Origin: Mycoplasmatota bacterium | GTDB taxonomy: Bacteria; Bacillota_I; Bacilli_A; Haloplasmatales; Haloplasmataceae | Direction of reading: 5' to 3' | DNA length: 64,000 nt | NCBI GenBank assembly: GCA_018394295.1 | Contig: CP074573.1 | Coordinates: 2,918,543 to 2,982,542 of the forward strand | Position numbers and translations under genes: made by a program | The notes under the pieces: model-generated | Told to the model about the DNA's origin: nothing | Seen by the model: the letters and a program-made list of their open reading frames with translations, nothing else | Database searches by the model: none | Shown here: piece by piece, positions 48,001 to 56,769 of the stretch | Numbering within the stretch: the first letter of the stretch is position 1 | Layout of the letters: every line of letters starts with the position of its first letter

Positions 48001-49275
48001 TTGGATAATATTGGTGCAAAGAAAATAATTGAAAAGAAAAAGGCTTATTATATGCCATGTTCCTATCATTTTTATCAAAACCCACCACAAATAGTAAAAG
48101 CATTAATGCAGTATTATTATGATGAGAAAAACAATCCTTATCTTGATTTTTTTGGAGGAGTTTCTGTTGCTAATTGTGGTCATTGTAACCCAGAAATAAC
48201 AAAAGTGACAATCGAACAATTACAAACTTTACAACATACAACAACCATTTATTTAACTCAACCAATGTATGATTTAGCTGAAAAATTAGCTGAAGTAATG
48301 CCAGGAGACATTAAGAGAAGTTTCTTTTGTAACTCTGGAAGTGAGGCTAATGAAGGGGCTATGTTATTAGCTCGTCTATACACTCAAAAGAAAGAGTTTA
48401 TCTATCTAGAAGGTGGATTACATGGTAGAACATTTTTAACAACAAATGTAACGGGTATTTCGATGTGGAGAGGTGATCCATTTTTAGATGAAAATAATTT
48501 TCATATGGTAAAAAGACCATGGGATATAAATTTAGACATTGAAGAAGCTGCTAAGATATCACTGCAAGAAATTAGACATTTATTGGAAAGTAGAGGAGAT
48601 AAAATCGCTGGATTTATCGCTGAACCGATTCAAGGTAATGGTGGAATTATTATTCCTCCTAAGTGGTATTTTAAGGAAGTTAAGAAATTATGTAAAAAAT
48701 ATCATGTATTAATGATTGTAGATGAAGTACAAACAGGATTTGCTCGTACAGGTAAAATGTTTGCGATTGAACATTTTGATGTTGTTCCTGATATAATGGT
48801 GGTTGCCAAAGCATTAGGAAATGGGATTCCAATAAGCGCATTTTGTTCAACTGATGAAATAGCTAATGTGTTTACAAAACCTTCAGCATCAACATTAGGA
48901 GGAAATGCTGTGTCATCAAAAACAGCAATTGCAGTACTTGATTATATTGAAAAACATCAATTAATTAGTCATGCTGAAAAAATGGGAAGTATATTAAAAA
49001 ATAAACTAGTAATATTAAAAAAAAAATTCCCACTAATTAAAGAAGTACGAGGGAAAGGATTAATGATTGGGGCTGAGTTAAGAGAAATAGATGGCAGTGA
49101 AGCTAGTGATAAAACAGATATCATTTTAGAAAAAATGAAAGACAGAGGAATTATGATAGGGAAGAATGGTTTTGGTCGAAATGTACTAGCTTTCCAACCC
49201 CCACTGATCATTACAGAAGAAAATATAGAATATCTAATCAGTAGTTTTGAAAGTGTTCTAAAAGAAATAAAGTAA
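48001..49275 (+). CDS. Class-III aminotransferase (AGXT2/GabT-like)
   Basis: 424 residues, PLP-dependent transaminase using omega-amino substrates. Lys for PLP sits in VVAKALGNGIP, the acidic partner in MIVDEVQTGFARTGK and the phosphate site in NSGSEANE. Overall it looks most like alanine-glyoxylate/beta-aminoisobutyrate type enzymes; the exact amino donor cannot be told. The TTG start follows GAGGTGAAATAA with no gap to the U32 stop; thus coupled translation. Confidence 0.88.
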   Translation: MDNIGAKKIIEKKKAYYMPCSYHFYQNPPQIVKALMQYYYDEKNNPYLDFFGGVSVANCGHCNPEITKVTIEQLQTLQHTTTIYLTQPMYDLAEKLAEVMPGDIKRSFFCNSGSEANEGAMLLARLYTQKKEFIYLEGGLHGRTFLTTNVTGISMWRGDPFLDENNFHMVKRPWDINLDIEEAAKISLQEIRHLLESRGDKIAGFIAEPIQGNGGIIIPPKWYFKEVKKLCKKYHVLMIVDEVQTGFARTGKMFAIEHFDVVPDIMVVAKALGNGIPISAFCSTDEIANVFTKPSASTLGGNAVSSKTAIAVLDYIEKHQLISHAEKMGSILKNKLVILKKKFPLIKEVRGKGLMIGAELREIDGSEASDKTDIILEKMKDRGIMIGKNGFGRNVLAFQPPLIITEENIEYLISSFESVLKEIK

Positions 49276-49285
49276 AACTAAAATT

Positions 49286-49322
49286 TAAAAAAACGAATTG
49301 TGTCACAACAATTCGTTTTTAT
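49286..49322 (+). terminator. Terminator
   Basis: Stem AAAAACGAATTGT / ACAATTCGTTTTT with a five- to seven-base loop and T run. Confidence 0.88.
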
Positions 49323-49390
49323 TTATTGTCAAATATTGTAAAAATTTGGAATTTAATGTACAATTAAATTAAAGAAATGAGGAGGGAATT

Positions 49391-50125
49391 ATGAATAAGA
49401 AATTTGTTATTTTAGTTTTATTAATATTATCAATTATAATTGTATGTCCATTACCGTTTGATAATGGAACTTTTTTAGTAGGAGTATTAAATAATCAGGG
49501 ACATATTAATCAACTAGATTATTTGTTTAGATTAATCGGGATGACTTCAGGATTTAATATCATATGTTATGTTCTTATATTAGTAGGAATGATTTTTTAT
49601 TTTAAATGTTATAGTTGTAGTAGTGATTTTGTATTCACTAGTTTTATAGTGATTTATGTAATATTATTAATTACTCAGGCAAAAGGATTTGAATTTCTGA
49701 TGAGATTTAGTTCATCGAATAATTTATCTGAACATGTCATATCAGTTGAAACAATGACTAAAATTTTGTTAATTATCACTTTATTATTAATGACAATCCT
49801 TACTATATTATTTATAAAATTAGTAATGGACAGTTATAGCAGGGATTATCAAACTCCTGTTATTATTTTCACTATATTAGTGTATATTACACAAAGTATT
49901 TTATTTATAGGATCACATGTTTATACTACTAAAATCGCAAATTTAAATATTTCTAATAGATATACATCTAAACCATCACCAATATTTCAAAATTTTCTAA
50001 ATTTTAGCGATGTGATGAGTATCATATCTTTGTTAGTAATTACAACTATGAAGATATTATTTATATTAGTAGTTATAAAAGAAGGTATTTTCATTAAAGA
50101 AGAACATAATACCAATATTGAATAA
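49391..50125 (+). CDS. Multi-pass membrane protein of unknown function
   Basis: 244 residues with about six membrane segments (starting at 5, 52, 77, 123, 157 and 208). The loop between the fifth and sixth helices (ANLNISNRYTSKPSPIFQNF) is polar. No family recognised. GAGGAGGG before the ATG; probably single. Confidence 0.65.
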   Translation: MNKKFVILVLLILSIIIVCPLPFDNGTFLVGVLNNQGHINQLDYLFRLIGMTSGFNIICYVLILVGMIFYFKCYSCSSDFVFTSFIVIYVILLITQAKGFEFLMRFSSSNNLSEHVISVETMTKILLIITLLLMTILTILFIKLVMDSYSRDYQTPVIIFTILVYITQSILFIGSHVYTTKIANLNISNRYTSKPSPIFQNFLNFSDVMSIISLLVITTMKILFILVVIKEGIFIKEEHNTNIE

Positions 50126-50199
50126 AATGCATCATAATATAAAAGGAGGTGTTGGTAAATAAGGTTTATGAACTGAATCTTTACTGATACCTCGTAAAC

Positions 50200-50249
50200 A
50201 AAACTCGTGGATCACTATTTTGTGATTTTCACGAGTTTTTATTTTTTTT
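50200..50249 (+). terminator. Terminator downstream of the membrane protein gene
   Basis: Outer stem AAAACTCGTG / CACGAGTTTT (10 bp), inner ATCAC / GTGAT, then a long T run. Confidence 0.85.
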
Positions 50250-50293
50250 AGAATAATTTTTTAGAAATAAAGAGTACACAAATATAAATTCTT

Positions 50294-50619
50294 TTATACA
50301 AAGTTCTTATCTTTAAATTCAATTAAAGAACCTGACATAAATCGATGATACTTGTTAATATTTCTAGCGAACACATAAAACATTACTTCTTTATATACTG
50401 GTTGATTTATGGTTGAATCTCTTTAAATCATCACTAATTAAATGCCTTACGTCCTCTTTGTTTATACGTACTTAGAAACATAGTAAAATCTAATTCCTTC
50501 ATAACTTCTTTAAGTGTATAATCAGGATCATTTTCTGGTAATCCAATTTCATATAAATTATAATTAAAAAACTGTTACCCTATTTCGAAAAATTGCTTAT
50601 AATAATTATTGGTAATCAT
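50294..50619 (-). pseudogene. Transposase relic (IS1182-like), both ends joined by deletion
   Basis: On the minus strand, from ATG at 50619, broken frames read MITNNYYKQFFEIG, then LKEVMKELDFTMFLSTYKQRGRKAFN, resembling the start of IS1182-type transposases. Further down comes FYVFARNINKYHRFMSGSLIEF ending at 50294, like the C-terminus. The roughly 400 intervening residues are missing. The family call is by eye from short pieces and is uncertain. Confidence 0.5.
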
Positions 50620-50640
50620 AGTTATATTTTAACAAATATA

Positions 50641-50664
50641 ATAGCAACTCCAAGGAGTTGCTAT
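50641..50664. terminator. Bidirectional terminator between the relic and ubiX
   Basis: 11-bp perfect stem ATAGCAACTCC / GGAGTTGCTAT with a two-base loop; serves the minus-strand ubiX operon. Confidence 0.75.
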
Positions 50665-50711
50665 TATTGTTTTTATAGGTCTTTGTTATTTAATTTACCG
50701 ACAGGACTTTT

Positions 50712-51284
50712 TTATATGCCTTCCCAGACTATTTTATCCTCTGTTGAAACATCAAAATAGGATAGTATACGGAAAACAATTTGATTGATGACTTCATCTA
50801 AATCTTTAGGGTGATGATAAAATGCTGGAACTAATGGAAAAATAATAGCACCTGCTTGTTGTAAAGTTAATAAATTATTAAGATGTATAGAAGATAAAGG
50901 TGCTTCACGGAAGGCGATGAGTACTTTTCTTTTTTCTTTTAATTGAACATCACATGCTCTAATCAATAGATGATCACTTGTACCATTCGCAATTTTTCCG
51001 ATAGTTCCCATACTACATGGTAAGATAATCATCCCATCAACTTGAAAGGAACCACTAGCTATTTTATTGAACATATCATTAATTGGGCATAAGTGTAGAT
51101 GTTGATAATTAAGTGACTCAATATATTTTTTAAAGTCATTTTTAATTTCATATTCAAATACTTCTTCACCTGTTTTTGTAGCTACTACATAAATTTCACA
51201 CTTTTCTAGTATCAATATTTCAAGCAATTTTTTAAAGAAAACAGAACCTGTTGCACCTGTTAAACCGATAATAATTTTTTTCAT
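50712..51284 (-). CDS. ubiX: Flavin prenyltransferase UbiX
   Basis: 190 residues. Makes prenylated FMN, the cofactor of UbiD-type decarboxylases. Motifs: GLTGATGSVFFKKLLE for FMN binding, PCSMGTIGKIANGTSDHLLIRACDV, and FREAPLSSIHLNNLL. Last gene of the ubiD-ubiA-ubiX cluster, 15 bp after the prenyltransferase; its product is needed directly by the UbiD encoded two genes upstream. Confidence 0.95.
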   Translation of the reverse strand: MKKIIIGLTGATGSVFFKKLLEILILEKCEIYVVATKTGEEVFEYEIKNDFKKYIESLNYQHLHLCPINDMFNKIASGSFQVDGMIILPCSMGTIGKIANGTSDHLLIRACDVQLKEKRKVLIAFREAPLSSIHLNNLLTLQQAGAIIFPLVPAFYHHPKDLDEVINQIVFRILSYFDVSTEDKIVWEGI

Positions 51285-51299
51285 GTAATCATTCCTTTC

Positions 51300-52226
51300 C
51301 TAGAATAAGAAAATATCAAGGCAAGTAAAAGTAAAAATTGAAATACTAATCAACTGATTAAGTTTATATGAAGCTAATTTCATTAAAATACTATTATGTG
51401 GATTTACGATTTTATGTTCAAATAATAATAATATTGAACTGATAAATATTCCTATAAGATAAATTAATGACAGTTGAGGAACAACAAAGACTAGAGATAG
51501 TAATAGTAAAATCATTAGTAAATGAAATATTTTCGCTATTAGTAGTGCTTTTTCTAATCCGAATTTTGCAGGAATAGAATAAATTTTGTTTTCACGATCA
51601 AAGGTAATATCTTGAGTACCATAAATAGTATCAAAACCAGCATTCCATAATGCTACGGCAACAAATAAAATGATTGGAATAATATTAATATCAACAAAAG
51701 CAATGGGAATTGTTTTTGAATTAAAGGTGATAAAAAAGAGTTCATTTGTTACTGCCATCCATGCACCTAAAACTGCAAAAGCACAAGCGATACCTAGGAA
51801 TAAATGACAATAGGACGTAAAGCGTTTAGTATATGGATATATGGTAAAAAAGAGAATTGGGATTGGGGATAAATAAAAACATATTTCATTTATCTGAGAT
51901 GCTGCATAAAAGTATACTAAATAAGATAATATAGTTACTAAAATAGATTCCATACTTTTTATTTGCCCACTTGAAATATGTCTAGATTCGGTTCGTGGGT
52001 TTTTAGCATCAATTAGTCTATCTGCATAGCGATTAAAAGCATTGGCTCCTGTTCTTGCACCAACTAATGCGATTAAACCATAAATGATGATTTTGATTTC
52101 TGGTAGTCCATTTGCGGCAATAAACATTGTAATTAAGGCAAATGGAAGTGAAAACAAGGTGTGACTGAACATCACCATTTCTCCATATAAATAAATTCTT
52201 TTAGTTATTCTCTTCATTAAAACCAT
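51300..52226 (-). CDS. mqnP: UbiA-family prenyltransferase, menaquinone type (MqnP-like)
   Basis: About 308 residues with eight to nine membrane segments. The two Asp-rich prenyl-PP sites are NAFNRYADRLIDAKNPRT and DTIYGTQDITFDRE. The first site with RxxD and DAKNPRTESR is typical of UbiA/MqnP enzymes of the futalosine menaquinone route. It would join the polyprenyl tail to a naphthoate ring. It starts overlapping the end of the UbiD gene (ATG at 52226, or the ATG three codons on). Confidence 0.88.
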   Translation of the reverse strand: MVLMKRITKRIYLYGEMVMFSHTLFSLPFALITMFIAANGLPEIKIIIYGLIALVGARTGANAFNRYADRLIDAKNPRTESRHISSGQIKSMESILVTILSYLVYFYAASQINEICFYLSPIPILFFTIYPYTKRFTSYCHLFLGIACAFAVLGAWMAVTNELFFITFNSKTIPIAFVDINIIPIILFVAVALWNAGFDTIYGTQDITFDRENKIYSIPAKFGLEKALLIAKIFHLLMILLLLSLVFVVPQLSLIYLIGIFISSILLLFEHKIVNPHNSILMKLASYKLNQLISISIFTFTCLDIFLF

Positions 52227-54066
52227 ATTTTAACCACTTCAAATCTACTTTATTTTTTATATCATCAGTCATAATAATATCATTAGGCCATTGTCTATTT
52301 CCATTTTCACTAGGCAATTTTCTAGTTGCATCGATTGTAACAACTTTAAAAGAAATAGAGTTAATAACAATTTCATTAAAGTATAAATCACGATTAGCAT
52401 CAATATTGTTAAATAATCGCCAAAAACATTGCCAATCTTTATATATATTAGTATATTGATCAAAAATACTAATCCATTTAAACTGTTGTAATTGTGGACT
52501 TTTTCGTAAATAGTTATAAAGTTCTTTTACCTGTTGATCGTTAGATTTATTAATTTGAATCACTAACAATTTAAAATCATCGTTATTTTGGGGTAAGCGG
52601 ATGTCTAGAATAAAATTAAATTGTGTATTTAAAATTTTCAATAACTCTTCTTTTTCTAAGTGTTTGTAAAATAAATATTTTTTTTCATTAGATAAATCAT
52701 ACGAAGATTCTTCGTTAAATTTAGTCGTTGCATCAATTCCCAATCGTGAACCAAAAAAAGCATTTTTTGATGAATGATCTAAGGCATCTAATGGACCTTC
52801 AGTAATCACGATATCTTCATCTAAATTGACTGTATCAATCACAGTCCAGAAGATGTCTTGATAATCTTTTATATTTTTATCAGCATCAACGGTACAAACA
52901 AATTTTTGATACATCATCTGTCCTGTACCCCAAAAAGAATTCATGACTTTATGGGCATGCTTTGGATATTGTTTTTTAATTGATGTAATCGCACAATTGT
53001 GGAAAACACCTTCAAAAGGCAGATGTAAATCAACGATTTCTGGGACAGGCATTTGCATTAATGGTAAGAATATTTCCTCTGTTGCTAGTGCCATATAGCA
53101 ATCTTCCATAGGTGGAATCCCCACAATTGTTGCATGGTAGATGGGATTTCTTTTACGTGTAATTTTTTCAATATGGAAAACAGGATAAAAATCAGGTAAT
53201 GAATAGTAACCAGTATGATCACCAAAAGGTCCCTCTAATCGGGTATCTTCATTAATATCGACATATCCTTCAAAGACAAATTCGCTATTTGCTGGTACAT
53301 ATAAATCATTGGTAATACATTTTACAATAGGGAGAGACCTTCTACGTAGGAAAGATGCAAACATCATTTCATCGACCATTTTTGGTAATGGAGCAGTTGA
53401 AGCATACACTGTAGCTGGGTCTGAACCTACTACGACGCTAACAGGCATCTTACTCATTCCTAACTTGCGATATTTATCATAAATTTCTCTTCCATCTTTG
53501 TGCCAATGCCAATGCATCCCAGTTGTTTTTTTATCGTATACTTGCATACGATACATCCCCATGTTTTGTTGATTTGTTTCAGGATCCTTTGTGATAACAA
53601 GTGGTAAAGTAAAGAATCGTCCACCATCTTCTGGCCAACATTTTATAATGGGAATTTTATCTAAATCAGGTTCTTCAATCACTTCATGACAAGCTGCTTT
53701 TTTCACTTTATGTGGAAAAGAGAAATAAAGTCTTAACAATTTAGGTAATGATTTAATTTGTTTAGGTAGTGTTTTGTAGTTAGATATATCAATAAAATCA
53801 TTGATATCTTTTGCGATGGATTCAAGATTATCTACCTCTAGTGCTAATGACATTCGCTCTAAAGAACCAAAAGCATTGATTAATAATGGATAGGGTGAGT
53901 TTTTAATATGATTAAATAATAATGCTTTGTTTTGCGTGGTTGATTTCATAATTCGATTCGCTATTTCTGTTATTTCTAAATCACGACTCACCTCTTCATT
54001 GATTTCAATGAGTTGATCTAAGGATTGTAATTTTTTCATATATGATTGTAAATCACTATAAGCCAT
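52201..54066 (-). CDS. UbiD-family decarboxylase, menaquinone type (MqnL-like)
   Basis: 621 residues. The prFMN/metal-site region RLEGPFGDHTGYYSLPDFYP (about 282-301) with downstream PPMEDCYM and EIVDLHLPFEGVFHNC matches UbiD/MqnL. The cofactor comes from UbiX encoded in the same operon. Long C-terminal part (about 430-621) is present as in MqnL. Expected reaction: removal of the ring carboxylate on the naphthoquinone precursor. The gene starts a divergent operon from an extended -10 (TGTTATAAT at 54095-54103). Confidence 0.9.
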   Translation of the reverse strand: MAYSDLQSYMKKLQSLDQLIEINEEVSRDLEITEIANRIMKSTTQNKALLFNHIKNSPYPLLINAFGSLERMSLALEVDNLESIAKDINDFIDISNYKTLPKQIKSLPKLLRLYFSFPHKVKKAACHEVIEEPDLDKIPIIKCWPEDGGRFFTLPLVITKDPETNQQNMGMYRMQVYDKKTTGMHWHWHKDGREIYDKYRKLGMSKMPVSVVVGSDPATVYASTAPLPKMVDEMMFASFLRRRSLPIVKCITNDLYVPANSEFVFEGYVDINEDTRLEGPFGDHTGYYSLPDFYPVFHIEKITRKRNPIYHATIVGIPPMEDCYMALATEEIFLPLMQMPVPEIVDLHLPFEGVFHNCAITSIKKQYPKHAHKVMNSFWGTGQMMYQKFVCTVDADKNIKDYQDIFWTVIDTVNLDEDIVITEGPLDALDHSSKNAFFGSRLGIDATTKFNEESSYDLSNEKKYLFYKHLEKEELLKILNTQFNFILDIRLPQNNDDFKLLVIQINKSNDQQVKELYNYLRKSPQLQQFKWISIFDQYTNIYKDWQCFWRLFNNIDANRDLYFNEIVINSISFKVVTIDATRKLPSENGNRQWPNDIIMTDDIKNKVDLKWLKYGFNEENN

Positions 54067-54094
54067 ACTATATTAACCTCCATTTTACTATTTG

Positions 54095-54103
54095 ATTATA
54101 ACA
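54095..54103 (-). promoter_or_regulatory. Extended -10 promoter of the ubiD-mqnP-ubiX operon
   Basis: On the minus strand TGTTATAAT; no clear -35. About 30 bp before the start codon. Confidence 0.55.
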
Positions 54104-54140
54104 TAAATCAAAATTTTATATAAACATTTATCTTCATTTA

Positions 54141-54149
54141 TGATATAAT
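54141..54149 (+). promoter_or_regulatory. Extended -10 promoter of the ABC importer operon
   Basis: TGATATAAT, divergent from the ubiD promoter and only about 40 bp from it, so the two operons could share regulation. Confidence 0.55.
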
Positions 54150-54177
54150 TCATTTGTATTGTAAAGGAGCGAACAGA

Positions 54178-55149
54178 ATGAAAAAACTAATAACATTATT
54201 ATTTTCCATCGCATTATTAGTTGGAATAACAGGATGCAAAAAGGAAAAAACAGAGTCACTACATATAGGGTTAATGAAAAGTTTATTATCTGTACCTTAT
54301 TATTATGCACAAGAACAAGGTATCTTTGAGAAATATGGTGTTGATGTTAAATTAGAACTCTATAATAGTGCTAAAGATAGAGATGCAGCATTTAAAGGAA
54401 ATAAAATAAATGGAGTAAGTACTGATTTAGTCGCAGCGTTATTGTATTTAAATTCAGGTAAAGATATTGTGATTACTTCCCAAACAGAAGAGAAATTCAG
54501 ACTAGTCACAAGAAAAGATTATGGTGTAACATCTGTTGAGGATATTCAAAAAGCAAAAATTGGATTATCTGAAAATACAGTAATTGATTATTTAGTTGAC
54601 TATGTTATGAAAGAAAACAATATTACATTAGTTGAGCAAAATAACATTGATGAAAATAATCAAGATAAGGTTTATGCTAGAATTCCAATTCCAGTTGTAC
54701 CTGATCGTTTTTCCTTATTAAAAGAAGGAAAAATCGATATGGCAATCATTCCAGAACCATTTCCTTCTTTAATGATTGCTGAAGGTGGCGTTGAATTATG
54801 GAATAATATAGATGAAGATTTATATGTTACATGCTTTGTTGTTGATAAGAATTTCGCTGAAAGTAATTATGAAATGATTAAAAACATGAATTTAGCACTA
54901 AATGAAGCTATTAAAGAGATGATGGAAGGAAGTTATGAAGATTACAAACATATTATTACCGATCCTGCCCATGTCTTAATTCCTGAAAAAAGTTTAGGAA
55001 TTGTTGAACAACAAGTTTTTCATCCACTAAAAAATCCAAGCCAAGATACATTTGAGGATGTACTTGCATGGTGTAAAGAAAAAAATATAATCAGCAAAGA
55101 TTATCAATTAAAAGAAATTTTATTCCCGTATCAATTAGAAGATCAATAA
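54178..55149 (+). CDS. NitT/TauT-type ABC substrate-binding lipoprotein
   Basis: 323 residues from the ATG at 54178 (AAAGGAGC upstream). Signal peptide with lipobox GITGC, then the NMT1/THI5-like binding fold: LHIGLMKSLLSVPYYYAQEQGIFEKYGVDVKLE, and the ligand-region DMAIIPEPFPSLM. Relatives bind sulfonates, thiamine precursors or small aromatic acids. As it is divergent from the menaquinone module, I infer that the ligand may be a quinone precursor. Confidence 0.85.
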   Translation: MKKLITLLFSIALLVGITGCKKEKTESLHIGLMKSLLSVPYYYAQEQGIFEKYGVDVKLELYNSAKDRDAAFKGNKINGVSTDLVAALLYLNSGKDIVITSQTEEKFRLVTRKDYGVTSVEDIQKAKIGLSENTVIDYLVDYVMKENNITLVEQNNIDENNQDKVYARIPIPVVPDRFSLLKEGKIDMAIIPEPFPSLMIAEGGVELWNNIDEDLYVTCFVVDKNFAESNYEMIKNMNLALNEAIKEMMEGSYEDYKHIITDPAHVLIPEKSLGIVEQQVFHPLKNPSQDTFEDVLAWCKEKNIISKDYQLKEILFPYQLEDQ

Positions 55150-55156
55150 TAAAATT

Positions 55157-55180
55157 AGCCATCATTGATGGCTTTTTTTT
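55157..55180 (+). terminator. Terminator/attenuator inside the ABC importer operon
   Basis: Stem AGCCATC / GATGGCT with a short loop, followed by eight T residues, placed between the binding-protein gene and the ATPase gene. Likely lets the binding protein be made in excess. Confidence 0.85.
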
Positions 55181-55197
55181 GAAATGAGGTTATAAAA

Positions 55198-55923
55198 ATG
55201 ATAAATATTAATCATTTAACTTATCAGTATTTGGATAATCAACCTGTATTAAGTAATTTAAATCTTAAACTAGCTAGAAATGATAAAATAAGCATTATTG
55301 GTCGATCAGGTTGTGGAAAAACCACTTTATTACTATTATTAGCTGGTTTATTAAAACCAACTGATGGTGAAATTGAAATAGATGGAGAACCTTTACATGA
55401 TGTTAGAAGTAAAACAGGTATCATCTTTCAAACTGGTGGTTTATTCCCTTGGAAGACCGTCTATGGAAATTGTGCATTAGGACTAAAAGCAAGAAATATA
55501 TCAAAAAAACATATAGATTTAAAAATAAATCAAGTATTAGATCAACTTGAAATAAGTCACTTGAAAAATAAATATATTAAGGATCTTAGTGGTGGAGAAA
55601 AACAACGTGCAGCGATTGCTAGAACGCTTGTTTTGGATTCTGATATTTTATTATTTGATGAACCATCTTCTTCTTTAGATGCTTTCACAAAGGAGAATTT
55701 TCAAGATTTATTATTAAATATTTATAAACAGTATGAATTGTGTTCTGTTATTGTCACACATGATATCGAAGAAGCAGTTTATTTGGGTCAAAAAATCATC
55801 GTCATGAAAGATGGACAAATCGTTGAGGAAATTAATAATGATTCATTGTTTGGGGATAAAGACGCTAGAAAATCAATTGCATTTTACGAAAAATGTATAG
55901 AAGTTAGAAAAAGATTGGAGTAA
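55198..55923 (+). CDS. ABC importer ATP-binding protein (SsuB/TauB-like)
   Basis: 241 residues with Walker A GRSGCGKTT, Q-loop GIIFQTGGLFPWKTV, signature LSGGEKQR, Walker B ILLFDEPSSSLD and H-loop VTHD. The Q-loop with FPW is typical for NitT/TauT transporters. One-base overlap with the permease gene. Confidence 0.95.
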   Translation: MININHLTYQYLDNQPVLSNLNLKLARNDKISIIGRSGCGKTTLLLLLAGLLKPTDGEIEIDGEPLHDVRSKTGIIFQTGGLFPWKTVYGNCALGLKARNISKKHIDLKINQVLDQLEISHLKNKYIKDLSGGEKQRAAIARTLVLDSDILLFDEPSSSLDAFTKENFQDLLLNIYKQYELCSVIVTHDIEEAVYLGQKIIVMKDGQIVEEINNDSLFGDKDARKSIAFYEKCIEVRKRLE

Positions 55924-56642
55924 TGCATATGAAAAAAAGTATTGGGTTAATTATTATTATTTTAATTTGGTATTTATTTTCGATTGTTTTCCCTCAACAA
56001 ATTCCTTATCCACAGGATGTTATCATTAATTTTTTTAAAATATTTAAAACGCATTTATTAATACCAACAAAAGAATCAGTAACCCTTTTATTTACTGGAT
56101 TATTACTGTCTATCATAGTAGGTGTTCATATTGGAATATTAATGGGATTATCTAAACGAGCGAATCAAATGCTTGATCCTGTGGTATATGCCATCTATCC
56201 AATTCCTAAATCAACTTTGGTACAAGTACTTATTGTCATCTTTGCTTCAATGTTTTGGATGAAGACAACATTAATATTTATAATTGTTGTATTTCCAGTT
56301 ATTATCACTGTTAAGGATGCGATTAAAAATATTCCTAAAGAAGTTTTTTATCATGCAAAAAGTCTTTCGTTAAATAATAAGGATATGTATAAAGAGATAT
56401 TGATTCCAGCAATTTTACCAAATTTGTTATCAACAACAAGAATAAGTATTGGAACTTCAATTGCTGTATTATATTTAAGTGAGACTCGTGGAATTGGGAG
56501 CGGATTAGGTTATTTTATCGATAATAGTATCCACACAAGTAACTTAAATATGTTTACTGGTATCTTTTTGCTAAGTTTAATTGGTTATGTATTATTTGTA
56601 GTAATTGACATTTTAGAACACAAATTATGTAAATGGATTTAA
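55923..56642 (+). CDS. ABC importer permease (SsuC/TauC-like)
   Basis: 239 residues with about six membrane segments. The EAA-type coupling loop YHAKSLSLNNKDMYKEILIPAILPNLLSTTRI matches the sulfonate/nitrate permease group. ATG at 55923 or the second ATG two codons later. Confidence 0.93.
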   Translation: MHMKKSIGLIIIILIWYLFSIVFPQQIPYPQDVIINFFKIFKTHLLIPTKESVTLLFTGLLLSIIVGVHIGILMGLSKRANQMLDPVVYAIYPIPKSTLVQVLIVIFASMFWMKTTLIFIIVVFPVIITVKDAIKNIPKEVFYHAKSLSLNNKDMYKEILIPAILPNLLSTTRISIGTSIAVLYLSETRGIGSGLGYFIDNSIHTSNLNMFTGIFLLSLIGYVLFVVIDILEHKLCKWI

Positions 56643-56769
56643 TAATGGAATATTTTACAAAATTAATGTATTTAATAATTATATTTAGGAATTTATTCAA
56701 AAAGATTGCATTTTCATACTATTTTAGGTATATATAGAATATCTAGTAATTAAAGACGGGGAGAATAAA

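Larger units (their letters stand above)
50126..50711. other. Gap with terminators and a transposase relic
   Basis: Contains an AAAAGGAGG site followed by a 12-codon frame, the terminator 50200-50249, the relic at 50294-50619 and another terminator at 50641-50664. I see no intact gene. Confidence 0.55.

Noticed and set aside
50147-50190. 12-codon frame behind AAAAGGAGG, perhaps a leader peptide
   Set aside because: The ribosome site is good but no gene or regulated hairpin follows that it could control; only a terminator and a relic.
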